Shown here: positions 53,669-63,772 of the stretch, piece after piece
Position numbering within the stretch: the stretch's first letter is position 1
Layout: each line of letters begins with the position of its first letter
Assembly (NCBI RefSeq): GCF_000732925.1
Contig: NZ_CP008953.1
Location: 1,798,001 to 1,862,000 of the forward strand
Source of the DNA: Amycolatopsis japonica
Lineage (GTDB): Bacteria; Actinomycetota; Actinomycetes; Mycobacteriales; Pseudonocardiaceae
Reading direction: 5' to 3'
Length of the DNA stretch: 64,000 nt
Translations under genes and position numbers: made by a program
Notes under the pieces: generated by a model
What the model was told of the DNA's origin: nothing
Seen by the model: the letters and a program-made list of their open reading frames with translations, nothing else
Database searches by the model: none

Positions 53669-55476
53669 CAGGGGCGGGGTGCCCACTTGCCGATGAAGCT
53701 GCCACAGGTGACGGTCCGCCCGGTGAGCCGTGACCGCAGCGCGTTCTCCAGCCCGAGGTAGTCGAAGATCGGGGCGTCCCCGGCGACCTGGTCGGGCACG
53801 GGGCCGCCCTTGGCCAGCACCGGCATGCTCACGGTCTGGAACAGCACGAGGTAGTCGCCGTCGCGGTTGAGCCCGTCGGCCGCCGCGAGCATGCGTTCCG
53901 GGGCGTCGGCGACGATCTCCAGCGGCAGCGGCCATTCCAGCGGGAACGGGTTGCGCAGGCCGAAGGCGGGATACGCGAACGGATTGTCGGGCAGGACGGC
54001 CGTGCGCCCGGCGGGGAAACGCGTGACGCAGTCGTGGATCTGGGAGATGTAGGTGTAGGTACCCGGATTCGTCCGGATGCCGCGCATCGACGGCGTCACC
54101 GTGCCGAGGTCGCCCGTCAGCTTCTCGTGCGCCATGTCGAGGTACGCGGCTTCGTCGTGATGCGCGACCACGGCCCAGCCCGACACCAGCACCGCGACCA
54201 GGCCCATCGCTGTCGCGCCCGCCAGCCGCACCCGGCGGGCCGGCTCCGGCATCGGCGGCAGCGCGTCCGCGAGCAGCAGGATCGCCGTCAGCGCCAGTGT
54301 TCCGGTGAACAACGTCGGGGTGTCGTTGCCCCACGACAGGCTGGTCATGAAGCCGGTCGCGAAGACCAGCGCCGCCATTCTCGGGAATCGCCGCGTCGCG
54401 ACCCAGTTCACCAGCAGCGCGACACCGAGGATCCACCAGAGGACGTCCGCCCAGCGCGACGCGCCGGTGAAATGCCCGTCGACGACGGTGCCGACCACCA
54501 CCGCCACCCCCGCCAGGAGCAACAGCCGGGCGAGGAGCGCCCCGGCGAAACCGGCGCGGTCGCGGAAGGTCCCGAGCAGGGCCAGGAACACCCCGGCGAT
54601 CAGGAAGAACGTCAAGCCCCGCACCGGTGGACGCAGCAGGGACGCGGGATTTTCCAGCCACAGCCCGAGAAGCCGCTCGCCGTACGCGGGCAGCCCGCCG
54701 GTGAGCTGCTCGGCCATCGCGCCGAGCCCGCCGTCGAGGGTGACGATTCCGACGTAGAAGACCAGGAAAGCGCCCAGCGCCAGCAGATCCCAGGCCAGCC
54801 GTCCCCACCAGCGGCCGGTGCGGAACGCTCCCTCGCGCAGCGACGGGTGCAGCAGCAGCCAGCACAGCGCGATCAGCGGCACCGGCGCGAAACTCTGTTT
54901 GACGAACACCGAGGTGCCCAGCAGCACCAGGCCGAGCCGTCGTGGCCACGCCTTGCCGTTGCGCAGTCCCGAATCCAGCGCCCAAGCGCCGCACGCGGTC
55001 AGGAAGATCCCGTCGATCGTGTGCCACGCCATGAGCGGGAACGCGTTGAGGTTCAGCAGCGACGCGGCCGCCGTCAGCCCGGTGAGTCCCGGCCCCCAGT
55101 CACGCACGCGGCGGCGGGTGACCAGAACCGCGAACGCGATGGTCGCCAGGATGATCTCCAGCATGCTGAGCACGCTGGAGACGAAGAACAGCGGCCCCGG
55201 CAGCAGGAAGTCGACGATGTGCAGGTACGCCGAACCCAGCGGCCGCGCGGAGATGATGTCCGAATGCGGCACTTCCCCGTGCCGCACCCGCCAGGCCTGG
55301 GCGAGGATGAAACCCTGGTCCGACGGGTGGAAACCGAAGCGCCCCACCCGGAGTTCGGTGGCGACGGCGAGCGCGAGCACCCAGGCCGCGTGCAGGCACA
55401 GCCGCAGCACTGTCCTGGACGGACGTACCACCGCTGCGTCCGGTCCGGTCGACAGCGGGGGACTGGCGACGTCCAC
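53668..55476 (-). CDS. Multi-pass membrane protein, GT-C glycosyltransferase-like
   Basis: 602 residues from GTG 55476, with AAGGGG upstream. About 12 hydrophobic segments (for example 28-44, 95-118, 135-155, 186-205, 240-262, 292-310, 325-342, 350-370, 415-435) and a C-terminal extracytoplasmic part (about 440-600). An Asp-containing loop after the first helix (HPSDQGFI) is in the place where GT-C enzymes carry their catalytic acidic residue. Envelope polysaccharide or glycolipid synthesis is plausible; the identity is not established. Confidence 0.6.
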   Translation of the reverse strand: MDVASPPLSTGPDAAVVRPSRTVLRLCLHAAWVLALAVATELRVGRFGFHPSDQGFILAQAWRVRHGEVPHSDIISARPLGSAYLHIVDFLLPGPLFFVSSVLSMLEIILATIAFAVLVTRRRVRDWGPGLTGLTAAASLLNLNAFPLMAWHTIDGIFLTACGAWALDSGLRNGKAWPRRLGLVLLGTSVFVKQSFAPVPLIALCWLLLHPSLREGAFRTGRWWGRLAWDLLALGAFLVFYVGIVTLDGGLGAMAEQLTGGLPAYGERLLGLWLENPASLLRPPVRGLTFFLIAGVFLALLGTFRDRAGFAGALLARLLLLAGVAVVVGTVVDGHFTGASRWADVLWWILGVALLVNWVATRRFPRMAALVFATGFMTSLSWGNDTPTLFTGTLALTAILLLADALPPMPEPARRVRLAGATAMGLVAVLVSGWAVVAHHDEAAYLDMAHEKLTGDLGTVTPSMRGIRTNPGTYTYISQIHDCVTRFPAGRTAVLPDNPFAYPAFGLRNPFPLEWPLPLEIVADAPERMLAAADGLNRDGDYLVLFQTVSMPVLAKGGPVPDQVAGDAPIFDYLGLENALRSRLTGRTVTCGSFIGKWAPRP

Positions 55477-55589
55477 ACTGCCCCTTCCCGGTCGTCCCTA
55501 CCTCGGCCCGTGCCCGCCGACCCCCGGCGTATCGGAAACCGATGGTAGCGGCCGGGGGCGTCCCCCGATCGAGCCCCGGCGGCGGGACG

Positions 55590-57563
55590 TCAGGGACGAC
55601 GGCGCCAGACCAGCCTCGTGACCGCGCCCGCCACCGACGCGAGCGGGGCCTTTCGGGGCAGGCCACGGGATTCCGGTGCGGATTCGGGCATCGCGCGATA
55701 GACGAGGTGGGCGAAGAACCGGGCCGTCTTCGGTGCGACGAGCGTCACCAGTTCGGCGGCCGTTCCCTCGGGCAGGTTCAGGATCTCCGGTCGTTTCTCC
55801 AACGCCTTCACCACGAGCGCGGCGGCGCGTTCGGGGGAGCTCGACGGCATGCCGCGATAGGAACCGGTCGGGGCGATCATGTCGGTGCGCACCAGCGGCA
55901 TCCGGACCGAGGTGAAGGTGACGCCGTCGGAAAGCGTTTCCCGCCCGGCGGTCAGCCCGAACTCCTCCAACGCGGCCTTCGAAGCCAGGTAAGCGGAAAA
56001 CCGCGGCGTGTCGGTCTGGAGTCCTTGGGTGGTCACGTTCACGACGTGGCCGAAACCGCGCGCGGTCATCGACGGCAGCAGGCCCAGCGTCAGCCGCACG
56101 GGTCCGAAGTAGTTGATCGCCATCGTGCGCTCGAAATCGTGGAACCGTTCGGTGGACAGCGAAAGCGATCGCCGGATCGAGCGGCCCGCGTTGTTGACCA
56201 GCATGTCGACGGCGCCGTGCGCGGCGAGCACGTCCTTGACCAGAGCGTCGACGGCGCCGCCGTCGGTGAGGTCGCACGGATACGCGGACGCCTTGCCGCC
56301 GGCCGCGACGATCTGCTCGCGGACCTCTTCGAGTTCGTCGGCGCGCCTGGCCACGAGGATCACTTCGCCGCCCTTCGCGGCGACGGCGAGCGCCGACGCG
56401 CGCCCGATACCCGAGGACGCGCCGGTGATGAGGACCTTGCGGCCGTCGAGCGGTTCCGGCCCGGGACGGCGGCGGCCGCGATCGGGATCCAGATGCGCGA
56501 GCCAGTACCGGTAGAGCGGACCGGCGTACTCCTTCAACGGGGGCAAGGTGATCCCGCTGCCTTCGAGCGCGGCCGTGGTCGCGCTGGTGTCGAAGTCGAC
56601 CTCCATGCTCAGATGCGGCAGGACTTCGAGCGGGATGCCGAGTTCCGCGAGCACCGCCGCGCGGGCCGACCGTCCGCCGGGGACCCGGTCGAAGCCGGCG
56701 GCCGCGGATTTCGCCAGCCGGGTTCCCGCGCGCTTGAGCGCTCCGGAAGGCCGGGCGGGAAGAACGGCGGAGATCTTCGGCCCGCCCGCGGCCCGCGCGA
56801 ACGCGTTGTAGACCTCGTGAAGCGGCTGTGGCCGGGGCGACGCGAGGTGGTACGTGCTGCCACTGGGCGCGTCGACGTGCATGAGGTGTTCCATCGCTTC
56901 GACGACGTAGTCGACCGGAACGAGATTCGTGGCGCCGAGATCCGGGGCGGCCAGTGGAAGACGGCGGGGCAGCGCGGCGAGTCGCGAGATCGCGGGAAGG
57001 AAGTAGTACGGGCCGTCGATCTTGTCCATCTCACCGGTGCGCGAATCACCGGCCACGGCCGACGGCCGGTACACGCGGAACGGCGTTTTCCCGTGCCGTC
57101 GTACGAGTTTCTCCGCCTCGAACTTCGTCGCGTGGTACGGCGACGCGAAACCCTGGCCGAGGTCGAAGTCGGCCTCGGTGAACCGTCCGGCGTACTGTCC
57201 CGCGACCGCGATCGACGAGACGTGGTGGAAGAGCCCGGCCTTCGCGGCCGCGGCGAACTCCAGGACGTTGCGCGTGCCGTCGACGTTGGCCGCGCGGTTC
57301 GCCGCTTCGTCCGCGGTGAGGTCGTAGATCGCGCCGAGATGCACGACGTGGTCGAGGGGTCCCACGCGGGCGGGATCGATGCCCAGCGAGGGTTCGGTCA
57401 GATCGCCGGTGACGGGAACGAGCTTCTCGTGGCTCGGGAGCTTCCCGCGTGAGGTCTCCCTCACGAGAACATGGACGGCTACGGTCTCCGGTCGCCGTAG
57501 TAGGCGCGCGACCAGGCGTTTTCCCAGAAAACCCGTCGCGCCCGTCACGAAGTAGGTGGTCAT
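55590..57563 (-). CDS. Two-domain fatty acyl-CoA reductase (AcrA1/FcrA type)
   Basis: 657 residues. N-terminal extended-SDR domain (about 1-270) with TGATGFLG, HVSSIAVAGQ and YHATK, an alpha-helical middle part, and a C-terminal classical SDR domain (about 375-610) with ITGASSGIGRASA, NNAGRS, VNVTTQGLQTDTP and YLASK. This arrangement and length match mycobacterial Rv3391 (acrA1), an acyl-CoA reductase making fatty alcohols for wax-ester-like lipids. A dyad CCTACT-cagA-AGTAGG sits 32 bases upstream. Confidence 0.82.
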   Translation of the reverse strand: MTTYFVTGATGFLGKRLVARLLRRPETVAVHVLVRETSRGKLPSHEKLVPVTGDLTEPSLGIDPARVGPLDHVVHLGAIYDLTADEAANRAANVDGTRNVLEFAAAAKAGLFHHVSSIAVAGQYAGRFTEADFDLGQGFASPYHATKFEAEKLVRRHGKTPFRVYRPSAVAGDSRTGEMDKIDGPYYFLPAISRLAALPRRLPLAAPDLGATNLVPVDYVVEAMEHLMHVDAPSGSTYHLASPRPQPLHEVYNAFARAAGGPKISAVLPARPSGALKRAGTRLAKSAAAGFDRVPGGRSARAAVLAELGIPLEVLPHLSMEVDFDTSATTAALEGSGITLPPLKEYAGPLYRYWLAHLDPDRGRRRPGPEPLDGRKVLITGASSGIGRASALAVAAKGGEVILVARRADELEEVREQIVAAGGKASAYPCDLTDGGAVDALVKDVLAAHGAVDMLVNNAGRSIRRSLSLSTERFHDFERTMAINYFGPVRLTLGLLPSMTARGFGHVVNVTTQGLQTDTPRFSAYLASKAALEEFGLTAGRETLSDGVTFTSVRMPLVRTDMIAPTGSYRGMPSSSPERAAALVVKALEKRPEILNLPEGTAAELVTLVAPKTARFFAHLVYRAMPESAPESRGLPRKAPLASVAGAVTRLVWRRRP

Positions 57564-57594
57564 GGCCGGCTCCTTCCGAACGGGGCCGACTCTA

Positions 57595-57610
57595 CCTACT
57601 CAGAAGTAGG
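57595..57610. promoter_or_regulatory. Dyad CCTACT-CAGA-AGTAGG upstream of the acyl-CoA reductase gene
   Basis: A 6-4-6 inverted repeat between the reductase start and the small protein gene, operator-like. The repeated TAC/GTA pattern suits TetR or MarR proteins, and none is encoded here. Confidence 0.35.
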
Positions 57611-57621
57611 AACGGTAGTTG

Positions 57622-57855
57622 TCATTCACTGTGGTCCGGATGTTCGGCCACCGCGACCACGGCGTCGCGGAGCGCGGCGCGCAGGCGCCCCACGTCCAGC
57701 GGCCCGAGTACGGCGGCCTCTCCGGGCGGCGCCACGAGCACGATCTTGTCGCTGCTCACGAACACCGTCACGTCCCTGCGCCTGCCCGCGAGATCCCGGC
57801 AGCCGACCGACCATTCGTCCCGGGGTGCCAACGTCCTCATCCTCCCGTATCCCAT
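57622..57855 (-). CDS. Small uncharacterised protein
   Basis: 77 residues from ATG 57855 with GGGAG four bases upstream; an alternative ATG at 57840 has no room for a ribosome site. It contains EWSVGCRDLAGRRRDVTVFVSSDKIVLVAPPG and a helical end (RLRAALRDAVVAVAEH), both cut here for brevity; no signal or membrane segment. It looks like a small alpha/beta cytosolic protein, and its pattern resembles small conserved proteins of actinobacteria that I cannot name. Confidence 0.65.
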   Translation of the reverse strand: MGYGRMRTLAPRDEWSVGCRDLAGRRRDVTVFVSSDKIVLVAPPGEAAVLGPLDVGRLRAALRDAVVAVAEHPDHSE

Positions 57856-58036
57856 GATCTCCCTTTCTCGTCCGAGGCTGGGACGAGGCGCTTTCGGGGG
57901 CGTGACGCCGATTACCCCATGTTCCTACTGATGGGTTAACCGATCCTGCATATCGTGATCGACTTCCGCTCTCGCTAGGCCGGAAGGGGACGAACGGGAG
58001 TAGCGTCCGGGGGAGGGACTGCTTGGGAGGTCATGG

Positions 58037-59260
58037 ATGTCCGAACCCAGGAAGATCGTCATCGTCGGCGCCGGTCTCGCCGGGGCGACGGCCGCCGGGA
58101 CGCTGCGAGAACGCGGTTACGAGGGCGAGATCGTGCTTCTCGGCACCGATACACATCGCCCGTACGAATTGCCGCCCTTGTCCAAGGGACTTCTGATGGG
58201 CAAGACCGATGAACCCGACTGGGTGCACGGCGAAGGTTTCTACGGCGAGAAGGACATCGCGTTCCGGAGCGGGGTGACCGCGACCAGGATCGAGCTCGGC
58301 GCGCGGCTCGTGCACGACGACGCGGGCGGCGAACACCGCTTCGACCGGCTCGTCCTCGCGACCGGCTCCCGGCCGCGTTCGTTGCCGGTGCCCGGCGGGG
58401 ATCTGCCGGGTCTGCGGACCCTGCGCACCCTCGACGACGCGCTCGCGCTCCGCTCGGCGTTCAAGGACGCGCGGCGGGTGGTGATCGTCGGCGCGGGCTG
58501 GATCGGGACCGAGGCCGCGGCGGCCGCCAGGGAACACGGCGCCGAGGTGACCGTGGTCGACCAGGTCGGCTCGCCGTTGCTCGCGGTACTGGGCGATCAG
58601 GTGTCCGGCGTCTTCAAGGACCTGCACACGCAGCACGGGGTGAACTGGCGTCTGGGTGAAGGCGTCGCCGGCTTCACCGGCGGCCCGGACGGGGTGACCG
58701 GTGTCCGCCTTCAGAGTGGTGACGAGCTCTCTGCCGACGTCGTGCTGGTGGCCGTCGGCGCCGCGCCGCGGGTCGACCTCGCGCACGCCGCCGGGCTGGA
58801 ACTGTCCGACGACGGCGGTGTCTGCGCCGACGCAGGCCTTCGGACGGCCGCGCCCGACGTCTACGCGATCGGCGACATCGCCGCGCATTTCCATCCCCGC
58901 TACGGAAAACGTGTCCGCGTCGAGCACTGGTCGAACGCGAAGTGGCAGGGGGAGCACGTCGCCGGGAACCTGCTGGGCGAGAACGAGCCGTACTTGCGGA
59001 GTCCGTATTTCTTCTCGGACCAGTACGACCTCGGATGCGAGTACCGCGGCCTCGCCGATCCCGAGACCGACGAACTCGTGGTGCGGGGCGATCTCGCGGC
59101 GCGGGACTTCACCGCGTTCTGGCTGCGGGACGGGCAGGTGGCCGCCGCGATGAACGTCAACCAGTGGGATGACGGGGACGCCTTGAAGGCCCTGGTCGAG
59201 GGACGCGCGGCGGTGACCGCGGAGCAGCTGAGGACTGCCGATCTCACTTCGCTCGTTTGA
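58037..59260 (+). CDS. Ferredoxin/rubredoxin reductase-like FAD-dependent oxidoreductase
   Basis: 407 residues from ATG 58037, six bases after GGGAGG. FAD-binding IVIVGAGLAGATAAGTL (about 7-23), NAD-binding VVIVGAGWIGTEAAAAA (about 147-163), second FAD motif DVYAIGDIA (about 274-282) and a C-terminal FRD-type domain (about 325-400). It should pass electrons from NAD(P)H to a ferredoxin, often for cytochrome P450 or dioxygenase partners, none of which is adjacent. Confidence 0.88.
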   Translation: MSEPRKIVIVGAGLAGATAAGTLRERGYEGEIVLLGTDTHRPYELPPLSKGLLMGKTDEPDWVHGEGFYGEKDIAFRSGVTATRIELGARLVHDDAGGEHRFDRLVLATGSRPRSLPVPGGDLPGLRTLRTLDDALALRSAFKDARRVVIVGAGWIGTEAAAAAREHGAEVTVVDQVGSPLLAVLGDQVSGVFKDLHTQHGVNWRLGEGVAGFTGGPDGVTGVRLQSGDELSADVVLVAVGAAPRVDLAHAAGLELSDDGGVCADAGLRTAAPDVYAIGDIAAHFHPRYGKRVRVEHWSNAKWQGEHVAGNLLGENEPYLRSPYFFSDQYDLGCEYRGLADPETDELVVRGDLAARDFTAFWLRDGQVAAAMNVNQWDDGDALKALVEGRAAVTAEQLRTADLTSLV

Positions 59261-59271
59261 CCCCTCCGGAT

Positions 59272-59324
59272 GCTAGGAAAGGACCGTTCCTTGCAAAATT
59301 TGCAAGGAACGGTCCTTTCCTAGC
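59272..59324. terminator. 26-bp palindrome with TTGCAAA centre, second copy of the family
   Basis: Arms GCTAGGAAAGGACCGTTCCT and complement meet at TTGCAAAATTTGCAA, between two convergent genes. It is related to 8961-9015. Confidence 0.6.
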
Positions 59325-59337
59325 GCGCGTGAGGGGG

Positions 59338-60597
59338 TCAGGCCTCCTGGGGGACAGCCGCGAGAGGCACCGAAGCGCGCGAAGGCCGCGTCATGGTCCC
59401 GAAGGCCAGCAGCGCGAGCACGCCGAAGCCCGCCATCACGATCCCCATCGGGACCGCGGTGCCCGGACCGCCCAGCCCGACCAGCGGCGTCGCCAGCCCG
59501 CCGACGACGAACTGCAGCACACCCAGCAGCGCCGACGCCGAACCGGCGGACCGCGCCTGTTCGGCGAGCGCCAGCGAACTCGCGTTCGGCGCCACCATGC
59601 CGATACTCGACACCAGGATGAACAGCGGGATCAGCAGCCCGATCAGCCCGAGGTTCAGCACCGTCGCGGCCAGCACGCCGAAGCCGGCCACCGCCGCGAT
59701 GACCAGGCCGACGGTCAGCAGCGTCCGCTCCGGGAAACGTCCGACGATGCGCCCGTTCAGTTGTCCGACGGCCACGATTCCGATGCCGTTGAGGCCGAAC
59801 ACCAGGCTGTACGCCTGCGGGCTGAGCCCGTAGACGCCCTGCAGCGCGAAGGAGGAGCCGGAGATGTAGGCGAACAGGCTGCCGAACATCAGCCCGGAGG
59901 CCAGCGCGTAGCCGAGGAAGCCGCGATCGCGGAACAGGCTCGCGTACTTCCGCAGCACCGAGCCGAACCGCGCGGGGGTGCGGCGTTCCTCGGGCAGGGG
60001 TTCCGGCAGCAGGAAGAAGACGACGGCCAGCAGGACCGCGCCGAACACGGTCAGGCAGACGAACACGCCGCGCCACGACGTCCAGTTCAGGACCTGGCCG
60101 CCGATGATCGGCGCCAGGATCGGCGCGAGCCCGTTGACCAGCATGAGCAGCGAGAAGAACTTCGTCATCGCGGTGCCGGAGTAGAGGTCGCGCACGGTCG
60201 CCCTCGCGATCACGATGCCGGCCGCGGCGCCGAAGGCCTGCACCCCGCGGGCGGCGATGAGCAGTTCGGCGGTCGGGGCGACGGCGCACAGGATCGAGCC
60301 GACCATGTAGAGCGCGAGCCCGGCCACGAGCGGTTTGCGGCGGCCGATCGCGTCGGACAGCGGTCCGAGGATCAGCTGGCCGAGCGCGAGCCCGATGATG
60401 AACGCGCTGAGCGTGAGCTGCACGGTCGCGTCCGCCGCGCGCAGTTCGCCCGCCATCTGCGGCAGCGCGGGCAGGTACATGTCGATGGACAGGGGCCCGA
60501 AGGCGGACAGGCCGCCGAGGATCAGGACGAACCGGGCGCGTCCGGTCGTGAGAGGACGCGCGACGGGTTCTTCCACTCGCTCGGGCGCGATGGTCAT
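59338..60597 (-). CDS. Bcr/CflA-family MFS drug-efflux pump
   Basis: 419 residues from ATG 60597, after GGAAGGAACG; the frame upstream to 60678 is noncoding. Twelve membrane helices and the Bcr/CflA signature: LSIDMYLPALP (about 35-45), GPLSDAIGRRKPL motif A (about 78-90) and RGVQAFGAAAG (about 117-127). Members export sulfonamides, bicyclomycin or chloramphenicol-like compounds. The substrate is unknown and no regulator is adjacent. Confidence 0.9.
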   Translation of the reverse strand: MTIAPERVEEPVARPLTTGRARFVLILGGLSAFGPLSIDMYLPALPQMAGELRAADATVQLTLSAFIIGLALGQLILGPLSDAIGRRKPLVAGLALYMVGSILCAVAPTAELLIAARGVQAFGAAAGIVIARATVRDLYSGTAMTKFFSLLMLVNGLAPILAPIIGGQVLNWTSWRGVFVCLTVFGAVLLAVVFFLLPEPLPEERRTPARFGSVLRKYASLFRDRGFLGYALASGLMFGSLFAYISGSSFALQGVYGLSPQAYSLVFGLNGIGIVAVGQLNGRIVGRFPERTLLTVGLVIAAVAGFGVLAATVLNLGLIGLLIPLFILVSSIGMVAPNASSLALAEQARSAGSASALLGVLQFVVGGLATPLVGLGGPGTAVPMGIVMAGFGVLALLAFGTMTRPSRASVPLAAVPQEA

Positions 60598-60759
60598 GCT
60601 CGTTCCTTCCCCAGTGATGGTTCCGCGAGGAACAACTTGCTTAGAGTAGGTAACTATTCCCACTGTGAGTCTCGCCACCCGGACTTCGCAAGACTGATCC
60701 GATCAATTTTCCGGACAAATCCGAGTGGCCCCTAGATCTCGTCGGAGGTCGTCGGGTAT

Positions 60760-60770
60760 ACATCGGATGT
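60760..60770. promoter_or_regulatory. Palindrome ACATCGGATGT upstream of the fucose-type operon
   Basis: A perfect 5-1-5 dyad 58 bases before the GTG at 60828, in a good place for an operator of the sugar operon; the regulator is not in the window. Confidence 0.35.
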
Positions 60771-60827
60771 CTGTTCGTTGCTGTGGGAGCCGTTGATTGT
60801 TGACGGTTCGGCTGGAAGGGAAAATCC

Positions 60828-61688
60828 GTGCAGCTGTTGCGACTCGGGGAGCCGGGAAGTGAGCGTCCGTTCGTACGTGCCGGGGACGGCACGCTGCGCG
60901 ACCTCTCGGCGCTGACCGCCGACATCGATGGCAGCTTCTTCGCGGGCGACGGCGTCGCCAGGGTCGCGGCCGCGCTGGCCGCCGGTGAACTGCCCGAAGC
61001 GGGCCCCGAATTCACGTCGGCCAGGGTGGGCTCGCCGATCGCGCGGCCGGGCAAGGTCGTCTGCATCGGCCTCAACTACCGGCAGCACGCCGAGGAATCC
61101 GGCGCCGAGGTCCCGACCGAACCCGTTGTCTTCATGAAGGCGCCCGACGTCGTCGTCGGCCCGGAGGACGACGTGCTCGTGCCGCGCGGCTCGACCAAGA
61201 CCGACTGGGAGGTCGAGCTCGGCGTCGTCATCGGCAAGACCGCGCGCTACCTCGAAAGTGTCGAAGAGGCCTTGGAGTACGTCGCCGGCTACACCGTCTC
61301 GAACGACGTGTCCGAGCGCGAGTTCCAGCTCGAACGCGGCGGCACCTGGGACAAGGGCAAGTCGTGCGAGAACTTCAACCCGCTCGGCCCGTGGCTGGTC
61401 ACCGCCGACGAGGTGGCCGACCCGCAGGACCTCGGCCTGCGGTTGTGGGTCAACGGCGAGAAGAAGCAGGACTCGTCGACCAAGGACATGATCTTCTCGG
61501 TCGCGGAGATCGTGCACTACGTGAGCCAGTACATGGTGCTGCGCCCCGGGGACCTCATCAACACCGGCACCCCGCAGGGCGTCGCGCTCGGCCAGCCCGA
61601 GCCGAAGCCGTACCTGACCGAAGGTGACGTCATCGAGCTCGAGATCGACGGCCTCGGCCGCCAGCGTCAGAACGTCAGGCAGGCGTGA
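60828..61688 (+). CDS. FAH-family hydrolase, probable 2,4-diketo-3-deoxy-L-fuconate hydrolase
   Basis: 286 residues from GTG 60828, after GGAAGGG. FAH-fold core (about 70-280) with [12 protein letters not shown], metal-binding acidic set in [11 protein letters not shown] (about 126-136) and [14 protein letters not shown], and the C-terminal [16 protein letters not shown]. The next genes are an L-fuconate dehydratase and an SDR, so it probably performs the last cleavage to pyruvate and lactate. Overlap with the next gene is one base. Confidence 0.88.
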   Translation: MQLLRLGEPGSERPFVRAGDGTLRDLSALTADIDGSFFAGDGVARVAAALAAGELPEAGPEFTSARVGSPIARPGKVVCIGLNYRQHAEESGAEVPTEPVVFMKAPDVVVGPEDDVLVPRGSTKTDWEVELGVVIGKTARYLESVEEALEYVAGYTVSNDVSEREFQLERGGTWDKGKSCENFNPLGPWLVTADEVADPQDLGLRLWVNGEKKQDSSTKDMIFSVAEIVHYVSQYMVLRPGDLINTGTPQGVALGQPEPKPYLTEGDVIELEIDGLGRQRQNVRQA

Positions 61689-62989
61689 TGGCGAAGATCG
61701 TGGGCATGGAGGTGCTCGACGTCCGCTTCCCCACTTCGCGGGAGCTGGACGGTTCGGACGCCATGAACCCGGACCCGGACTACTCGGCCGCGTACGTCGT
61801 GCTGCACACCGACGGCGGCCCGGACGGCTACGGGCTCGCCTTCACCATCGGACGCGGCAACGACGTCCAGGCCGCGGCGATCCGCGCGCTGGAACCGCAC
61901 GTCGTCGGCAGGGACGTGCCCACCGACGCGGCCGCGCTCGGCGACCTTTCACGGGCACTGGTCGGCGACTCGCAACTGCGCTGGCTCGGCCCGGAAAAGG
62001 GCGTCGCGCACATGGCGATCGGCGCGGTGGTCAACGCCGCGTGGGATCTCGCCGCGCGGATCGCCGGGCTCCCCGTCTGGCGGTTCGCCGCCGAGATGTC
62101 GCCGGAGGACCTGGTCTCCCTCGTCGATTTCCGGTATCTCTCCGACGCGCTGACCGAACAGGAGGCGCTCGACATCCTCCGCGCCGCCGAACCCGGCCGC
62201 GCCGAGCGGATCGCCAAGATCGAGCGCGACGGCTACCGCGCGTACAGCACTTCCCCCGGCTGGCTCGGCTACTCGGACGCGAAACTGGTCCGGCTCGCCG
62301 AACAGGCGGTCGCGGACGGCTTCGAGATGATCAAATTGAAGGTCGGCGGGAATCTCGAGGACGACGTCCGCCGGATGAAGCTCGCCCGCGAGACCGTCGG
62401 CCCGGACATCCGGGTCGCCGTCGACGCGAACCAGCGCTGGGACGTCTCGACCGCGATCACCTGGATGACCGCGCTGGCCCCGTACGACCCGTACTGGATC
62501 GAAGAACCCACCTCGCCGGACGACGTGCTCGGGCACGCCGCGATCGCCAAGGCGCTCGCCCCGATCCGGGTGGCCACCGGCGAGCACGTCCAGAACCGCG
62601 TGGTGTTCAAGCAGCTGCTGCAGGCGGGCGCGATCTCGGTACTGCAGCTGGACGCCGCCAGGGTCGGCGGGTTCAACGAGAACCTGGCGATCCTGTTGCT
62701 GGCGGCCAAATTCGGCGTCCCGGTCTGTCCGCACGCCGGTGGCGTCGGGCTGTGCGAACTCGTCCGGCACCTGTCGATGTTCGACTTCGTGGCCGTGTCC
62801 GGGAGCGACACCGACCGGTCCATCGAATGGGTCGACCACCTCCACGAGCACTTCACCGATCCGGCCGCCGTCGTCGACGGCCGCTACGTCGCCCCGTCCG
62901 CGCCGGGCTTCTCGGCCCGGATGCACGACGCGACCCTGCGCCGGTTCACCTTCCCCGACGGTCCAGAGTGGACGGAGACAAACCAGTGA
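61688..62989 (+). CDS. L-fuconate dehydratase (enolase superfamily)
   Basis: 433 residues from ATG 61688 (TGATG junction); a GTG one codon upstream is less likely. Enolase-superfamily features: catalytic Lys in MIKLKVGGN (about 220), metal-ligand acids in [19 protein letters not shown] and ATGEHVQNR, and catalytic His in [11 protein letters not shown]. Length and the N-terminal [23 protein letters not shown] (cut here as [15 protein letters not shown]) match L-fuconate dehydratases. It converts L-fuconate to 2-keto-3-deoxy-L-fuconate. Confidence 0.93.
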   Translation: MAKIVGMEVLDVRFPTSRELDGSDAMNPDPDYSAAYVVLHTDGGPDGYGLAFTIGRGNDVQAAAIRALEPHVVGRDVPTDAAALGDLSRALVGDSQLRWLGPEKGVAHMAIGAVVNAAWDLAARIAGLPVWRFAAEMSPEDLVSLVDFRYLSDALTEQEALDILRAAEPGRAERIAKIERDGYRAYSTSPGWLGYSDAKLVRLAEQAVADGFEMIKLKVGGNLEDDVRRMKLARETVGPDIRVAVDANQRWDVSTAITWMTALAPYDPYWIEEPTSPDDVLGHAAIAKALAPIRVATGEHVQNRVVFKQLLQAGAISVLQLDAARVGGFNENLAILLLAAKFGVPVCPHAGGVGLCELVRHLSMFDFVAVSGSDTDRSIEWVDHLHEHFTDPAAVVDGRYVAPSAPGFSARMHDATLRRFTFPDGPEWTETNQ

Positions 62990-63747
62990 GTGAGTTCGAA
63001 GGCCTCGTCGCCGCCGTCACCGGCGGTGCCTCGGGAATCGGCAGGGCCACCGCCGACCTGCTCGCCGCGCGAGGGGCGAAGGTCGCGGTGCTCGACCTGA
63101 ATCCCGGCGACCTTCCCGAAGGCCTCACCGGATTCCGCTGCGACGTCGGCTCCGACAAGGAGGTTCGGTCGGCGATCGACGCGGTCGCCGAGCGATTCGG
63201 CAGGCTCGACGTCCTGGTCAACAACGCGGGTATCGGCGCGCAGGGCGACGTCACCGCCAACAGCGACGACGAATGGCACCGGGTGCTCGACATCAACGTC
63301 GTCGGCATGGTGCGGCTCGCGCGGGCGGCGTTGCCGCATCTGAAGAACTCGCCGTCGGCCGCGATCGTCAACACCTGTTCGATCGCCGCGTGGGCGGGCC
63401 TGCCCAACCGCGCGCTGTACTCGGCCAGCAAGGGCGCGGTGCTCTCGCTGACCCTGGCGATGGCGACCGATCACCTCGCCGACCGGATCCGCGTCAACTG
63501 CGTCTGCCCCGGCACCGCGGACACGCCGTGGGTCGGCAGGCTGCTCGACGCCGCGGGCGATCCGGAGGCCGAACGCGCCGCGCTGGCCGCCCGTCAGCCG
63601 ATGGGCAGGCTGGTCACCGCGGACGAGGTCGCGAACGCGGTCGTGTATCTCGCCAGCCCGCTGTCGGCTTCGACCACCGGCACGGCGCTCGCGGTCGACG
63701 GAGGGATGTACGGGTTGCGTCCGCGCGGCCCGGTCCACCACCAGTAG
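62986..63747 (+). CDS. SDR-family dehydrogenase, probable 2-keto-3-deoxy-L-fuconate dehydrogenase
   Basis: 253 residues from GTG 62986, overlapping the dehydratase by four bases; the longer open frame to the left is an out-of-frame shadow. TGGASGIG (about 12-19), NNAGIGAQ, catalytic Ser in [15 protein letters not shown] (about 144-148), and a C-terminal [10 protein letters not shown]. It fits the oxidation step between dehydratase and FAH hydrolase. Confidence 0.9.
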   Translation: MSEFEGLVAAVTGGASGIGRATADLLAARGAKVAVLDLNPGDLPEGLTGFRCDVGSDKEVRSAIDAVAERFGRLDVLVNNAGIGAQGDVTANSDDEWHRVLDINVVGMVRLARAALPHLKNSPSAAIVNTCSIAAWAGLPNRALYSASKGAVLSLTLAMATDHLADRIRVNCVCPGTADTPWVGRLLDAAGDPEAERAALAARQPMGRLVTADEVANAVVYLASPLSASTTGTALAVDGGMYGLRPRGPVHHQ

Positions 63748-63772
63748 TTTCGCTGCCATCAAGGAGGATGCG

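Noticed and set aside
54034..55548. A 504-codon plus-strand open frame opposite the GT-C-like gene
   Set aside because: The translation is rich in Arg, Gln and Pro without domain pattern; the minus strand has membrane helices and a ribosome site.
61624..63747. Apparent 707-residue fusion ending in the SDR
   Set aside because: The upstream part is an out-of-frame reading of the fuconate dehydratase gene; the SDR starts at GTG 62986.
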